Position numbers and translations under genes: made by a program. This document shows positions 8,599 to 16,891 of a DNA stretch of 34,278 nt, in pieces. The stretch covers positions 1-34,278 of the forward strand of contig JAKALV010000003.1 of NCBI GenBank assembly GCA_021824055.1, given 5' to 3'. The DNA is from Acidobacteriota bacterium (GTDB taxonomy: Bacteria > Acidobacteriota > Vicinamibacteria > Vicinamibacterales > SCN-69-37). Numbering within the stretch: the stretch's first letter is position 1; each line of letters begins with the position of its first letter. The notes beneath the pieces are model-generated. The model worked only from the letters and a program-made list of their open reading frames with translations, was not told the DNA's origin and searched no databases.

Positions 8599-9045
8599 CT
8601 ACTTGCGGCTCGCCCGTACTGCCTTGCTGATCGCTTCAGACGTGAAGCCCTTGCGGAGCAGCTGCTGGAAGATCTTCCGACGCTCTTCGGCGGTGGGCCT
8701 GGCCGGGAATCGTTTGCGCGACAGGAACTTCGCGATCGCGGCCGCTTCGTCGTCCGGCGGCAGGTCGGCGATCAACTCGTCGGCGAGGTGCCGGTCGATG
8801 CCGCGCGCGGCCAGTTCCTGGCGGATCCGCAGGCGCCCGCGGCCCTTGATCTGGCTGGACACCCGGACGTGCGCGGCGGCCACGCGGCGATCATCGATCG
8901 TGCGATCTTCGACGAGAGCCGCGACGACGGCGTCGACGTCAGCCGGTGGATGCTCGCGATCGATCAGGCGCTGGCGCAATTCGGCCGTCGTGTAGTCGCG
9001 GCGTCCGAGCAAGGCCAGCGCGGCGCCCCGCACCTTCGCGCTCAC
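8599..9045 (-). CDS. recX: RecX-family regulatory protein
   Basis: RecX proteins bind RecA filaments and limit recombinase activity. The 148-residue protein is helical and rich in Arg, Ala and Leu. It contains the family's repeating three-helix pattern, for example the LLGRRDYTTAELRQRL opening, a central segment with GRGRLRIRQELAARGI, and a closing block with RRKIFQQLLRKGF. The GTG at 9045 was chosen because a GGAG sequence lies 7 nt upstream and it falls just after the pilT stop. An in-frame GTG at 9060 and an ATG at 9114 inside pilT are alternatives. There is no recA in the window. The position right behind pilT on the same strand suggests a shared transcript. Confidence 0.8.
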   Translation of the reverse strand: MSAKVRGAALALLGRRDYTTAELRQRLIDREHPPADVDAVVAALVEDRTIDDRRVAAAHVRVSSQIKGRGRLRIRQELAARGIDRHLADELIADLPPDDEAAAIAKFLSRKRFPARPTAEERRKIFQQLLRKGFTSEAISKAVRASRK

Positions 9046-9061
9046 GCCGCCACTCCGCACA

Positions 9062-10147
9062 CTAACCCCGGCTGCCCGGCGTGATGCCGCGCAGCCGCAT
9101 CTTGAACTCGTCAACGTTGGTGACCCATCGCAGGGCTTCGTCCACGCTCACAATCTGCTGCTGGCACAACTCCAGGATGGACTGGTCAAACGTCTGCATG
9201 CCGTACTCCGATCCGCCGGACGCGATCGCGGTGGGGATCGACGCGACCTTGTCGCGGTCGGCGATGGCGTCCTTGATGAACGGCGTGCTGATGAGCACTT
9301 CGGCGGCCAGCGCGCGCCCCGTGCCGTCGGCGCGCGGCAGCAGGCGCTGCGAGACGGCCGCCCGAAGCACGCGGGCCAGTTGCAGCCGCACCTGCGCCTG
9401 ATGGTGCGGCGGAAAGACCGAGATGACCCGCGTGATCGTCTCCGCGGCGTCGAGGGTGTGCAGCGTGGAGAGCACGAGGTGACCGGTTTCCGCGGCGATC
9501 AGCGCCGTCTCGATGGTCTCGATGTCCCGCATTTCGCCGACCAGAATCACATCTGGATCCTGCCGGAGCGCGCTCTTCAGGCCCGACGCGTACGACGGCG
9601 TGTCGAACCCGATCTCGCGCTGGCTGATCACGGCGCGCGCGTCCGTGTGCACGAATTCGATCGGGTCTTCAATCGTGAGGATATGCACCGCGCGCGTGCG
9701 GTTGATTTGATCCACGAGGGCCGCCAGCGTCGTGCTCTTGCCGCTGCCGGTGGCGCCCGTCACGATGACCAGACCGCGCGATTCCTCCGACAGCGCGGCC
9801 ACCGACGCCGGCAGCCGCAGCGTTTCGAGCGGCGGCACGGTTGCCGGGATCAGGCGCAGCGCGAGCCCGGTGCTGCCGCGCTGCCGGAAGACGCTGGCGC
9901 GGCAGCGCCCGACCTCGGGGATCTGCCAGGCCACGTCCACTTCCAGGTCGCGCTTCAACCGTTCATGTTGCGCGGGGCTGAGCAGGCGCGCCACGAGGGC
10001 GTCCAGATCGGCGGCGCTGAGCGCGCCGACGTCGTTGACCCGTTTCAACTCGCCGTGCAGGCGCAACAGCGGCGGCTGGCCGGCGCGCAGATGAATATCC
10101 GACGCGCCAACCGCGGCCGCGGAAGAGAGCAAGGCATCAAAGGTCAT
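9062..10147 (-). CDS. pilT: PilT-like type IV pilus retraction ATPase
   Basis: Hexameric cytoplasmic ATPase that powers pilus retraction and twitching. The ATG at 10147 was chosen (361 residues) because it matches the usual short PilT N-terminus (FDALLSSAAAVGASDIHLRAG). The longer frame reads through heptanucleotide repeats. Visible motifs: Walker A GATGSGKST at about 131-139, an Asp box around TIEDPIEF, Walker B in DPDVILVGEMRD, and the His box STLHTLDAAET. The C-terminal part includes QRLLPRADGTGRALAAEVL, typical of the PilT/PilU group. The PilT AIRNLIRE signature is not recognisable; the tail carries MQTFDQSILELCQQ instead. Distinction from PilU or another PilT paralogue is uncertain. A prepilin-like gene lies at 4340. 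Confidence 0.88.
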   Translation of the reverse strand: MTFDALLSSAAAVGASDIHLRAGQPPLLRLHGELKRVNDVGALSAADLDALVARLLSPAQHERLKRDLEVDVAWQIPEVGRCRASVFRQRGSTGLALRLIPATVPPLETLRLPASVAALSEESRGLVIVTGATGSGKSTTLAALVDQINRTRAVHILTIEDPIEFVHTDARAVISQREIGFDTPSYASGLKSALRQDPDVILVGEMRDIETIETALIAAETGHLVLSTLHTLDAAETITRVISVFPPHHQAQVRLQLARVLRAAVSQRLLPRADGTGRALAAEVLISTPFIKDAIADRDKVASIPTAIASGGSEYGMQTFDQSILELCQQQIVSVDEALRWVTNVDEFKMRLRGITPGSRG

Positions 10148-10154
10148 GTCGTTC

Positions 10155-10326
10155 GGAGTCCTGGGTCCGGCGTCCAGCGTCCATGGTGCGTTCGGCCACG
10201 GTTCATTGTCCACACTTCTGCGCGGATCGCGCGCGCAAAATGCGCATCGCGCAGGAATGTCACGCGGATTGCGAACGTGGGATCCCGGACCCCGGACTCT
10301 GGACCCTGGACCCTGGACCCTGGACT
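10155..10326. repeat. Two inverted GGAC-heptanucleotide arrays
   Basis: The gap between ilvE and pilT carries two short arrays with a 7-nt period. At 10155-10182 there are four units which, read on the minus strand, start with GGAC (GGACTCC, GGACCCA, GGACGCC, GGACGCT). At 10287-10326 there are five and a half units on the plus strand (GGACCCC, GGACTCT, then GGACCCT three times). The arrays face each other as imperfect inverted repeats around a 104-nt segment without a gene. One array sits directly upstream of the pilT start, the other touches the ilvE stop codon. Confidence 0.8.
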
Positions 10327-11266
10327 ACCGAGCCGCGACGGGCGTGTTCACATACGTGAGCCAGCCGTGTTTGTCCGGCGTCTTGCCGTTCACGCAGTCG
10401 AAGAACGCCTGCTGAATCCTGGCCGTGATCGGGCCGCGCTTGCCTTCGCCGATCTTGATCTTGTCGACCGACCTGATCGGCGTCACTTCGACGGCCGTGC
10501 CGGCGAAGAACATCTCGTCGGCGATGTAGCAGAACTCGCGCGGCAGCGCCTGTTCCTTCACCGTGAGCCCCATGTCGTGCGCGAGCGTGATGATCGTGTC
10601 GCGCGTGATGCCGGGCAGCACGGAGGCCGCGATCGGCGGCGTGTAGAGGATCTGGTCGCGCACCAGGAAGATGTTCTGGCCGCTGCCTTCGCTGAGCTGG
10701 CCGCTCACGTCGAGCGCGATGCCCTCGCTGTACCCGTCGGCGACCGCTTCCATCTTGATGAGCCCGGAGTTTGCGTAGTTGGCGACCGACTTGGCCATCG
10801 CCGGGAACGTGTTGGGGGCGCTGCGCGTCCACGAACTGATCTTGACGTCGACGCCTTTCTCGACCGCTTCCGGCCCGAGATACGCGTCCCATTCCCAGAC
10901 GAGAATCATGGCGTCAATCGGGCAGGGGAGCGGGTTCACGCCGAGCGTGTTGTAGCCGCGGTAAATGAGCGGCCGGATGTAGCAGGCCTCGAAGCCGTTC
11001 GCCTTGATCGTGTCGATGACGCCCTGCGTCAACGCATCCTGGCTCTTGCCGTAGTCCATCCGGTAAATGCGCGCCGAGTCGTAGAGGCGCCGCATGTGCG
11101 CATCGAGACGGAAGCACGCCGAGCCCTGCGGCGTCTTGTAACAGCGCGCGCCTTCGAAGACGCCCGTGCCGTAATGAATCACGTGAGACGCCGCGTGGAT
11201 GGTGGCGTCAGCCCAATTGACCAGCTTGCCATTCATCCATACCTTGCCATTACGAGAGAAGGCCAT
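10325..11266 (-). CDS. ilvE: Branched-chain amino acid aminotransferase
   Basis: PLP-dependent class IV aminotransferase that interconverts leucine, isoleucine and valine with their 2-oxo acids. Its 313 residues match the usual IlvE length. The expected landmarks are present: HYGTGVFEGARCY near residue 31, the probable Schiff-base lysine K159 in AMAKSVANYA, the phosphate-binding segment GYSEGIALDVSG followed by LSEGSGQNIFLV, and the C-terminal LPGITRDTII, FFAGTAVEVTPI and GPITARIQQAFF. The closing sequence matches the enterobacterial type of IlvE rather than D-amino-acid transaminases. No other branched-chain gene is nearby. It lies 44 nt downstream of a kinase gene on the same strand and may share its transcript. 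Confidence 0.95.
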   Translation of the reverse strand: MAFSRNGKVWMNGKLVNWADATIHAASHVIHYGTGVFEGARCYKTPQGSACFRLDAHMRRLYDSARIYRMDYGKSQDALTQGVIDTIKANGFEACYIRPLIYRGYNTLGVNPLPCPIDAMILVWEWDAYLGPEAVEKGVDVKISSWTRSAPNTFPAMAKSVANYANSGLIKMEAVADGYSEGIALDVSGQLSEGSGQNIFLVRDQILYTPPIAASVLPGITRDTIITLAHDMGLTVKEQALPREFCYIADEMFFAGTAVEVTPIRSVDKIKIGEGKRGPITARIQQAFFDCVNGKTPDKHGWLTYVNTPVAAR

Positions 11267-11310
11267 ACAGGCGAGGTTAACAGTACCGGAAAGGTACGGC
11301 TACAGACTTT

Positions 11311-12330
11311 CTACTGTTTCTCGCCGCAGAACGGACAGCGCGTGGCCTTGGCGGGCAGCGGCTTGCGGCACTGCAGACAGAACCGGCCCGCCGACAACTC
11401 GCGCGTGCGCGGTGAACGCTGAATGGCCGGCGTGCGAGCGGCGGGCGCGCGCGGCGGTGGCGACGGTCGTGAGGCCACGGCAGACCCGGGCGCGGACACC
11501 GACGGAATATCGGCAGGCGTTCGGCGTGGCAATGCACGCCGGGCATTCAGCAGGTCGTTGAGCAGATCTTCCGCCCGCTGATAGCGTGACGCCACATCCG
11601 GGGCCATCGCGCGCATGACGATGGTCTCGATGATCTGCGGCACCGACGCGTTGCGGCTGCGCAGGGGCGCCGCCAACTCGCCGCGGCGAAGGCGATCCAG
11701 GTCGCTCGGCGCCGGCGTGTCGTACGGCAGGCCGCCCGTGAGCATCTGGTACATCGTGACGCCCAGCGAATACAGGTCCGACGCAAAGACGGCGCGGCCT
11801 TCGAATTGCTCCGGCGCCATATACGGCGGACTGCCGATGACAGTGGTGCCGTGCGCCGCCACTTCCAGAATGCGCGACGTGCCGAAGTCGCCGACCTTGA
11901 GCAGGCCTTTCTCATTGACGAAGACATTGGCGGGTCTGAGGTCGCGGTGAAGCACACCTTGTTTGTGCGCGTGCTCGACAGCGTTGCAGATCTGGCAGGT
12001 GTAGTCGAGCGACGTCGCCAGATCCAGCCCGCCCTTGGCGCCGATGATGTTCTCGAGGGTTTCCCCCGGCACGTATTCCATGACGATGAAGAACACGTTG
12101 TCCTGTTTTTCCGCCGTGATCACCGTGACGATGTTCGGATGGTTGAGCGAGGCCAGCAGCCGCGGCTCGCGCAGCAACTCGCCGAAGTCGAGACCCTGGC
12201 GATGCGGCACCTTCAGCGCGACGCGCTTGTCGATCCAGGTATCCTCGGCCAGGTACACCGTGCCGAATCCGCCGCTGCCGAGCGGTTCGAGGATGCGGTA
12301 CTTGCCGAGCGTCTGCCCGCGAAACACCAT
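11311..12330 (-). CDS. Soluble Ser/Thr protein kinase with C-terminal zinc ribbon
   Basis: Hanks-type protein kinase, apparently catalytically competent. The ATG at 12330 starts 10 residues before the kinase fold (MVFRGQTLGKYRILEPLGSG). It has a glycine loop GSGGFGTV at 18-25, the ATP-anchoring lysine K40 in VALKV, the catalytic loop H128-R-D130-L-R-P-A-N135, D148 in DFGTS, and the APE-like MAPEQFEG. The loop has Arg132 where most kinases have Lys. After a Pro/Ala/Arg-rich linker (about 265-310) the protein ends in a CxxC-n-CxxC zinc ribbon (FCLQCRKP and CPFCGEKQ). There is no membrane segment, so it should be cytoplasmic. It is divergent from rsmE, with the two starts about 60 nt apart. Its substrates are unknown. 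Confidence 0.92.
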   Translation of the reverse strand: MVFRGQTLGKYRILEPLGSGGFGTVYLAEDTWIDKRVALKVPHRQGLDFGELLREPRLLASLNHPNIVTVITAEKQDNVFFIVMEYVPGETLENIIGAKGGLDLATSLDYTCQICNAVEHAHKQGVLHRDLRPANVFVNEKGLLKVGDFGTSRILEVAAHGTTVIGSPPYMAPEQFEGRAVFASDLYSLGVTMYQMLTGGLPYDTPAPSDLDRLRRGELAAPLRSRNASVPQIIETIVMRAMAPDVASRYQRAEDLLNDLLNARRALPRRTPADIPSVSAPGSAVASRPSPPPRAPAARTPAIQRSPRTRELSAGRFCLQCRKPLPAKATRCPFCGEKQ

Positions 12331-12392
12331 CGGCGACAGTATAGAGGTCCCGGCGCCCACGTACAACGTTCATGGCCCTACAATTCACGGTA

Positions 12393-13109
12393 ATGAGCGC
12401 TCCGCGTGTGCTTGTGCCCGATGTCGAGCCGCCGGAGGTGACGCTGCCGGCCGACGAAGCGCACCACGTCATGCAGGTGCTGCGGCTCGAGGCGGGCGAT
12501 CCGATCGTCGTGTTCGACGGCGCCGGCTGTGAATGGGACGCGCGCCTTGCCTCGGTGGCCAAGCGCGCCGTGACGGCCACAATCCTGCAGGCACGGACGC
12601 CCGTGCCCGAACCGGCGACGCGCGTGATCCTGGCCATCGGGCTGCTCAAGGGCGACGCGATGGATGAAGTGGTGCGCGATGCCACCGCGCTCGGGGTGGC
12701 GGCGATCGTCCCGATGATCACGACGCATTGCGTGGTGCCGAAGCGGGCGCGGGGCGACGAGGCGATCGCGCGGTGGAGGCGGGTGGCGGTGTCGTCGGCC
12801 AAGCAGTGTGGCCGCGCCACGTTGCCGGAGCTCCGGGCGCCGGCGCCGTTCCTCGACGTGTTGCGGGTGGCGGCCGACGTGAAGCTCATCTGTCTCGAGC
12901 CGACGTTTCCGGGAGTGTCGCTTCCGGCGTTCGCGACTGTGCCGCGCACGGCCCTCCTGCTGATTGGTCCGGAGGGCGGCTGGTCGCGTGACGAAGTCGC
13001 GTCGGCGCGCCTTGCGGGTTGTCAGGGACTGCAGCTGGGACCGCTGACCTTGCGCGCGGAACTCGCGCCGGCCGTCGCGCTCAGTCAGTTCTGGGCAGTA
13101 TTCAGTTAA
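12393..13109 (+). CDS. rsmE: 16S rRNA (uracil-1498-N3)-methyltransferase
   Basis: SPOUT-class methyltransferase that modifies U1498 of 16S rRNA in the 30S subunit. The ATG at 12393 gives the usual short start (SAPRVLVPD) and 238 residues; another ATG at 12372 adds seven residues. The N-terminal PUA-like part includes EAHHVMQVLRL near residue 30. The SAM-binding knot is shown by LIGPEGGWSRDE and the final LGPLTLRAELAPAVAL, where most family members have LGPRILRTETA. The family KCTELGV-like helix reads VVRDATALGV. It is convergent with prmA across a MITE-like element. In Firmicutes this gene normally follows prmA in the same direction. Confidence 0.93.
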   Translation: MSAPRVLVPDVEPPEVTLPADEAHHVMQVLRLEAGDPIVVFDGAGCEWDARLASVAKRAVTATILQARTPVPEPATRVILAIGLLKGDAMDEVVRDATALGVAAIVPMITTHCVVPKRARGDEAIARWRRVAVSSAKQCGRATLPELRAPAPFLDVLRVAADVKLICLEPTFPGVSLPAFATVPRTALLLIGPEGGWSRDEVASARLAGCQGLQLGPLTLRAELAPAVALSQFWAVFS

Positions 13110-13355
13110 ACGTGGGTTGACGTAGGCGGCGGGCTTTAGAGCCCGAATGCGAGGATCAGGACGGACGAGAGCCAGTGCATTAACCGTGAAGCTCGTGAAG
13201 AACGTGAAGACGAAACTTGTTGGTTTTCTTCACGCCCTTCGCGTTCTTCACGGTAGATTGCCCTTGAAGGCAAGTAGTCGCTTTTAGCCCTGCGCACAAA
13301 CCGCAGGGCTGAAGATCCTGCGGCCACGTTAACTAACCCTATGTCAACCCACGTT
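13109..13355. mobile_element. MITE-like element with terminal inverted repeats
   Basis: The whole gap between the rsmE and prmA stops is occupied by a 247-bp unit bounded by 17-bp inverted repeats: 13109-13125 (AACGTGGGTTGACGTAG) and 13339-13355, one mismatch. Internally it holds a 6-bp hairpin at 13130-13145, a long imperfect inverted repeat 13183-13209 with 13228-13254 (27 nt, five mismatches), and a perfect 8-bp hairpin at 13286-13310. There is no transposase and I see no clear target-site duplication. The structure fits a non-autonomous miniature element or a palindromic intergenic repeat. A 63-codon frame inside it follows the palindromes and is not a credible gene. Confidence 0.7.
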
Positions 13356-13360
13356 CAGGG

Positions 13361-14206
13361 TTAGGCGCGCGCCCAGCTGGCGCCGACCCACTCGTGTTCG
13401 GCCGCTCGTCGCTGCCGCACGAAGCCGGCCCCGATGAGCGCTTGTGCGACCATGGCCTCTTCGTCGATCGTGACGCCGCTCGTGATCAGCAGGCCGGCCG
13501 GCGCCGTGAATCCCGCGAGGGTTGCCGCGAATCGCGCCAGCATGCCGCCCGTGAGGTTGGCCAGGACCACGTCAAATTGCCGGCCGGCGAGCGCCGCTGG
13601 TTCCGCCAGATCCAGTTGCAGCAGCGTGATCGCCGACTCGACGCGGTTCAATTCAAGATTCTCGCGCGCGGACGCGATCGCGTCGGGATCGTAGTCGGCC
13701 GCGACCACCGTGGTCGCGCCGAGGACGCGCGCGGCGATTGCCAGCACGCCCGACCCCGTGCCCACGTCGAGCACGCGCAGGCCGTTGATGAGTGGCAGGT
13801 CCTGCAGCAGTCCAAGGCAGAGGCGCGTCGATTCATGATGCGCCGTGCCGAAACCCATCGACGGCTGGATCACGATGACGGTGGAGCCGTCGTTCGGCAC
13901 GGCCCACGGCGGCGCGACGACGAGCGCGCCGACGCGCACCGCGGTGATCGACGCCTGGCTGCGCTCGGCCCAGTTCTCATCGGAGATCAGCGCGCGCTCG
14001 CAGCGTGCCGACGGATCCACGAGCGGCATGACCGCCGCCGCCCGATCCCGCGCGTCGATGCTGGAGAAGAAGAACCGCGCCGCGCCCTCCACAACGTCGG
14101 CCGCCGTGACGCCGAATTCGTCGAGCTCGGCGAGCAGCCGATCGCGCCGGTCGTCATCGGGCGGCGATGTCCAGCGCAGCACCAGCGCCGGATACTTACG
14201 ATCCAA
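13361..14206 (-). CDS. prmA: Ribosomal protein L11 methyltransferase
   Basis: SAM-dependent methyltransferase that trimethylates ribosomal protein L11. The TTG at 14206 is the preferred start (281 residues, [11 protein letters not shown]): an AAGGA sequence lies 4 nt upstream, and the gene then overlaps the end of dnaJ by 11 nt. An ATG at 14254 is an alternative that lies deeper inside dnaJ. The SAM-binding motif I is [14 protein letters not shown], preceded by [15 protein letters not shown], which is the PrmA version of the FGTGxHxTT signature. The catalytic NPPY-like position is NLTGG. The order hrcA-grpE-dnaJ-prmA is the classical chaperone cluster order without dnaK. Confidence 0.93.
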   Translation of the reverse strand: MDRKYPALVLRWTSPPDDDRRDRLLAELDEFGVTAADVVEGAARFFFSSIDARDRAAAVMPLVDPSARCERALISDENWAERSQASITAVRVGALVVAPPWAVPNDGSTVIVIQPSMGFGTAHHESTRLCLGLLQDLPLINGLRVLDVGTGSGVLAIAARVLGATTVVAADYDPDAIASARENLELNRVESAITLLQLDLAEPAALAGRQFDVVLANLTGGMLARFAATLAGFTAPAGLLITSGVTIDEEAMVAQALIGAGFVRQRRAAEHEWVGASWARA

Positions 14207-15338
14207 AGAGATCCTTGACCCGCTCGAAGAACGGCTTCTCGTCGTCGTCGCCATCGATGGCACGCGGCTGGACCTTGTCCAGCGGCATCGCCTTGCCCAA
14301 CTGCTCGACGAGCTTGCGCTGCTCCTTGGTCAATTTCTTCGGCACGTCCACGACGACACGCACGTAGAGGGCGCCGCGGCCCCGGCCCGACACGCTCGGC
14401 ATGCCCTTCCCGCGGAACGGCAGCAGCGTGCCGCTGGCGGTACCGGGCGGGACGTCGATCGTGAGCTCGCCGCCGGGAGGCTCGATCTTGAATGCGCCGC
14501 CCATCGCCATCATCGCGAACGGCACGGGCACCTCCACGAACAGGTCATCGCCCTCGCGATGGTAGATCTCGTGCGGCTTCACGTGCACGACGACGTACAG
14601 GTCGCCCGTCGGGCCGCCGTGCGCGCCGTGTTCGCCTTCGCCGTACATCCGCAGGCGCTGCCCCTCGGCGATGCCCGCGGGAATCTTGACCGTCACCCGG
14701 CGGTCCTTCGTCGTGCGGCCCGTGCCGCGGCACGCCGTGCATGGTTTCGGAATGATCTGCCCGGTGCCCCGGCACTGCCCGCAGGGCCGCGCGACGACAA
14801 GGAAGCCTTGCTGAAAGCGGAGTTGGCCAGCGCCGCGGCACTGCGGGCACGTTTCACGCGCGGAGCCCGGCGCCGCGCCGCTGCCCTTGCACGTCTCGCA
14901 GCTTTCTTCGCGGGGAATCTGGATCGTGGTTTCAGTTCCGGTGAACGAGTCGTTGAAGCTGATCTCGAGGTCGAAGCGCAGATCCGCGCCGCGCTCCGGG
15001 CCGCCGGCCTGGCGGCGTCCGCCGCCGAAGCCGAAGAAGTCGCCGAAGATGTCGGAGAAGTCCGCGAAGATGTCGGGATTGAATCCGGGGCCACCGGGCT
15101 GGCTGGCGGCGCCCGACACGCCCGCGTGCCCGAATCGGTCGTATCGCGCGCGCTTGTCGGCGTCGGCCAGCACGGAATAGGCTTCCGCCGCCTCTTTGAA
15201 TTTCGCCTCCGCCTCGTCGTTGCCCTGATTGCGATCGGGGTGGTACTTCAGCGCCTGCTTGCGGTACGCGCTCTTGATTTCAGAGTCGCTGGCACCTTTG
15301 GCAACACCGAGCACCTCGTAGTAATCACGTGCGCTCAC
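14196..15338 (-). CDS. dnaJ: Chaperone DnaJ (type I J-protein)
   Basis: Co-chaperone that delivers clients to DnaK and stimulates its ATPase. It has 380 residues with the full type I layout: J domain with HPD at 33-35, a Gly/Phe-rich region (about 75-110, includes DFFGFGGG), four CxxCxGxG zinc repeats ([32 protein letters not shown]) at roughly 145-210, and two C-terminal client-binding domains. The start is a GTG at 15338 that overlaps the grpE stop (GTGA), showing translational coupling. There is no dnaK between grpE and dnaJ, so DnaK must be encoded elsewhere. Confidence 0.97.
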   Translation of the reverse strand: MSARDYYEVLGVAKGASDSEIKSAYRKQALKYHPDRNQGNDEAEAKFKEAAEAYSVLADADKRARYDRFGHAGVSGAASQPGGPGFNPDIFADFSDIFGDFFGFGGGRRQAGGPERGADLRFDLEISFNDSFTGTETTIQIPREESCETCKGSGAAPGSARETCPQCRGAGQLRFQQGFLVVARPCGQCRGTGQIIPKPCTACRGTGRTTKDRRVTVKIPAGIAEGQRLRMYGEGEHGAHGGPTGDLYVVVHVKPHEIYHREGDDLFVEVPVPFAMMAMGGAFKIEPPGGELTIDVPPGTASGTLLPFRGKGMPSVSGRGRGALYVRVVVDVPKKLTKEQRKLVEQLGKAMPLDKVQPRAIDGDDDEKPFFERVKDLFGS

Positions 15339-15820
15339 GCCCGCGCCACCTTGACCATCGACGGCCGCAGCAGGCGGCCGGCCACGCGGTACCCGCGCCG
15401 GAACTCCTCGAGGATCTCGCCGTCGGGTTTGCCCTCGGCGTGTTCCACCGCGACCGATTCGTGCACCTGCGGGTCGAACATCTGTCCGACCGCGTCAATC
15501 GGTTCCACGCCGCGGCGGCGCAACTGTTCGAGCAAGTGACGGTGGGTCAGTTCCACGCCTTGCAGGACGGCGCTCTCGCGGCCGGCGGCTTCCTGGCGGG
15601 AGGCCGCCATCGCGCGCTCGAGATCATCGATGATCGGCAGCAGATCGCGAATCAGGTCGGCGGCGGCGGCTTCGGACAGCTCGCGCCGTTCGCGATCCAC
15701 GCGCTTGCGGTAGTTGTCGAACTCCGCGGTCATGCGGAGCAAACGGTCCTTGAAGTCGTCGCGCTCGGTGGTCAGCGCGTCCAGGTCCAGGGTCGAGGCG
15801 TCGTCAGTCTGTTCAGTCAC
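15335..15820 (-). CDS. grpE: Nucleotide exchange factor GrpE
   Basis: Dimeric exchange factor that releases ADP from DnaK. It has 161 residues, at the short end for the family. An N-terminal coiled-coil (about 15-60, with [22 protein letters not shown]) leads to the four-helix bundle and the beta-rich head, with the conserved [20 protein letters not shown] and [20 protein letters not shown] segments. The acidic or disordered N-terminal tail is nearly absent. The start is a GTG at 15820, 18 nt after the hrcA stop. It is the second gene of the CIRCE-controlled operon and overlaps dnaJ by 4 nt. Confidence 0.96.
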   Translation of the reverse strand: MTEQTDDASTLDLDALTTERDDFKDRLLRMTAEFDNYRKRVDRERRELSEAAAADLIRDLLPIIDDLERAMAASRQEAAGRESAVLQGVELTHRHLLEQLRRRGVEPIDAVGQMFDPQVHESVAVEHAEGKPDGEILEEFRRGYRVAGRLLRPSMVKVARA

Positions 15821-15838
15821 GTCGATAGTCCGTGGAAA

Positions 15839-16864
15839 TTAGAGCACGCGGCTCACGGCCTGGGACAAGCTGTCCACGACCGAGATCGTCCGCGGATAGC
15901 GCATGCGGGTCGGGCCAATCACGCCGACCGTCGCGCTGCGCGCGCCATCCTGGAACGTGGAGGCCACAATGCTGAAGGGATGCATATCGGGATCGAGGTG
16001 CTCGGACCCGATGACGATCGTCAGGCCGTTGGTGCTCATGTAGCGCGTCAGCAGGTCGAGCAGGCGGTGCTTTTCTTCGATCATCCGGAACAGCGCCCGC
16101 AAGGTTTCGAGCGTCATCCGCTCGTCACGATCGGACAGGCCGTCGAGAAAGGCCGACGTGCCCTGAATGCTGACGGTCTGCGCCGGCGACACTTCGCTGA
16201 GGCCCGACTGCGCCAGTTGCAGTGCCCTGGAGAGCAGCACGTTGTAGAGCACGCGCTCTTCCTGCAGGTGCGCCGCGACCGCTTCGCGGGCTTCGTCGAT
16301 CGTCATGCCCGCAAATTCGCGGTTGATGTAGTTGGCGGCCTCCGCGAGACTCGCGGCGTCGTGCGCCTCGCCGGTCTCCACCATCTTGTGCGTGATGTGG
16401 CCGCCGGTCGATACGACGATCACGAGCACGCGTCTCGCGTCGAGATTCACGAAGTCGACGTGCCGCAACTGCGCGGACGGGCTGGCGGTCAGCGCAAATC
16501 CGATGTGATGGGACTGCCGGGAGAGCTCCTGCGATGCGTTGTCGAGGATGTCGCCAACGGTGCCGGCCTGGCGCAGCCGCGCTTCGACATCGGGGCCCGG
16601 CCGGGTACGCCGCCGGGCGGTCAGCAGGCCCTCGACATAGTGCCGGTAGCCCGAGTCGGTCGGAATCCGGCCGGCTGACGTGTGGGGCTGACGCAGCAGC
16701 CCGTATTCCTCGAGATGCGACAGGATATTGCGGACCGTGGCGGACGAGACGCCCAGGCCGCTGTTCTCCGCGAGCCACGCCGAGGAGATCGGTTCGCCCT
16801 GCTCGATGTACTCCGCCACGAGCCGGGCAAGGAGACGATGCTGACGATCGGTGAGGTCGGACAT
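15839..16864 (-). CDS. hrcA: Heat-inducible transcription repressor HrcA
   Basis: Repressor of chaperone genes that binds CIRCE operators and is itself folded by GroEL. It has 341 residues: an N-terminal winged helix (about 1-75, with LTDRQHRLLARLVAEYI, SSATVRNILSHLEEYGLL and HTSAGRIPTDSGYRHYV), then a GAF-like dimerisation domain and the inserted domain. The end IGPTRMRYPRTISVVDSL is the typical HrcA C-terminus. The first A of its ATG is also the last base of a CIRCE-like palindrome, so repressor binding would block the start region directly. No Shine-Dalgarno sequence fits in front. It is the first gene of hrcA-grpE-dnaJ-prmA. Confidence 0.97.
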   Translation of the reverse strand: MSDLTDRQHRLLARLVAEYIEQGEPISSAWLAENSGLGVSSATVRNILSHLEEYGLLRQPHTSAGRIPTDSGYRHYVEGLLTARRRTRPGPDVEARLRQAGTVGDILDNASQELSRQSHHIGFALTASPSAQLRHVDFVNLDARRVLVIVVSTGGHITHKMVETGEAHDAASLAEAANYINREFAGMTIDEAREAVAAHLQEERVLYNVLLSRALQLAQSGLSEVSPAQTVSIQGTSAFLDGLSDRDERMTLETLRALFRMIEEKHRLLDLLTRYMSTNGLTIVIGSEHLDPDMHPFSIVASTFQDGARSATVGVIGPTRMRYPRTISVVDSLSQAVSRVL

Positions 16865-16890
16865 TAGCAGTCGGGGTTAGAGACTGCTAA
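16864..16890 (-). promoter_or_regulatory. Variant CIRCE operator (HrcA binding site)
   Basis: Perfect 9-9-9 inverted repeat reading TTAGCAGTC-N9-GACTGCTAA on the minus strand. The consensus CIRCE is TTAGCACTC-N9-GAGTGCTAA. Both arms differ from consensus by one base, and the two changes are complementary, so the palindrome is intact. It ends on the A of the hrcA start codon. Confidence 0.88.
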
Positions 16891-16891
16891 C

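Noticed and set aside
6044-8995. 983-codon plus-strand frame across alaS and the palindrome
   Set aside because: Antisense shadow of alaS and recX; low-complexity composition with no motif.
9380-11422. 680-codon frame opposite pilT and ilvE
   Set aside because: Shadow of two well-identified genes; it also reads through the heptad repeats.
13286-13310. Intrinsic terminator for rsmE or prmA
   Set aside because: The 8-bp hairpin is good, but no T-run follows on either strand; treated as part of the repeat element.
13136-13327. 63-codon frame inside the MITE-like element
   Set aside because: Its REEREGREE-like peptide simply reflects the inverted repeats; no ribosome binding site.
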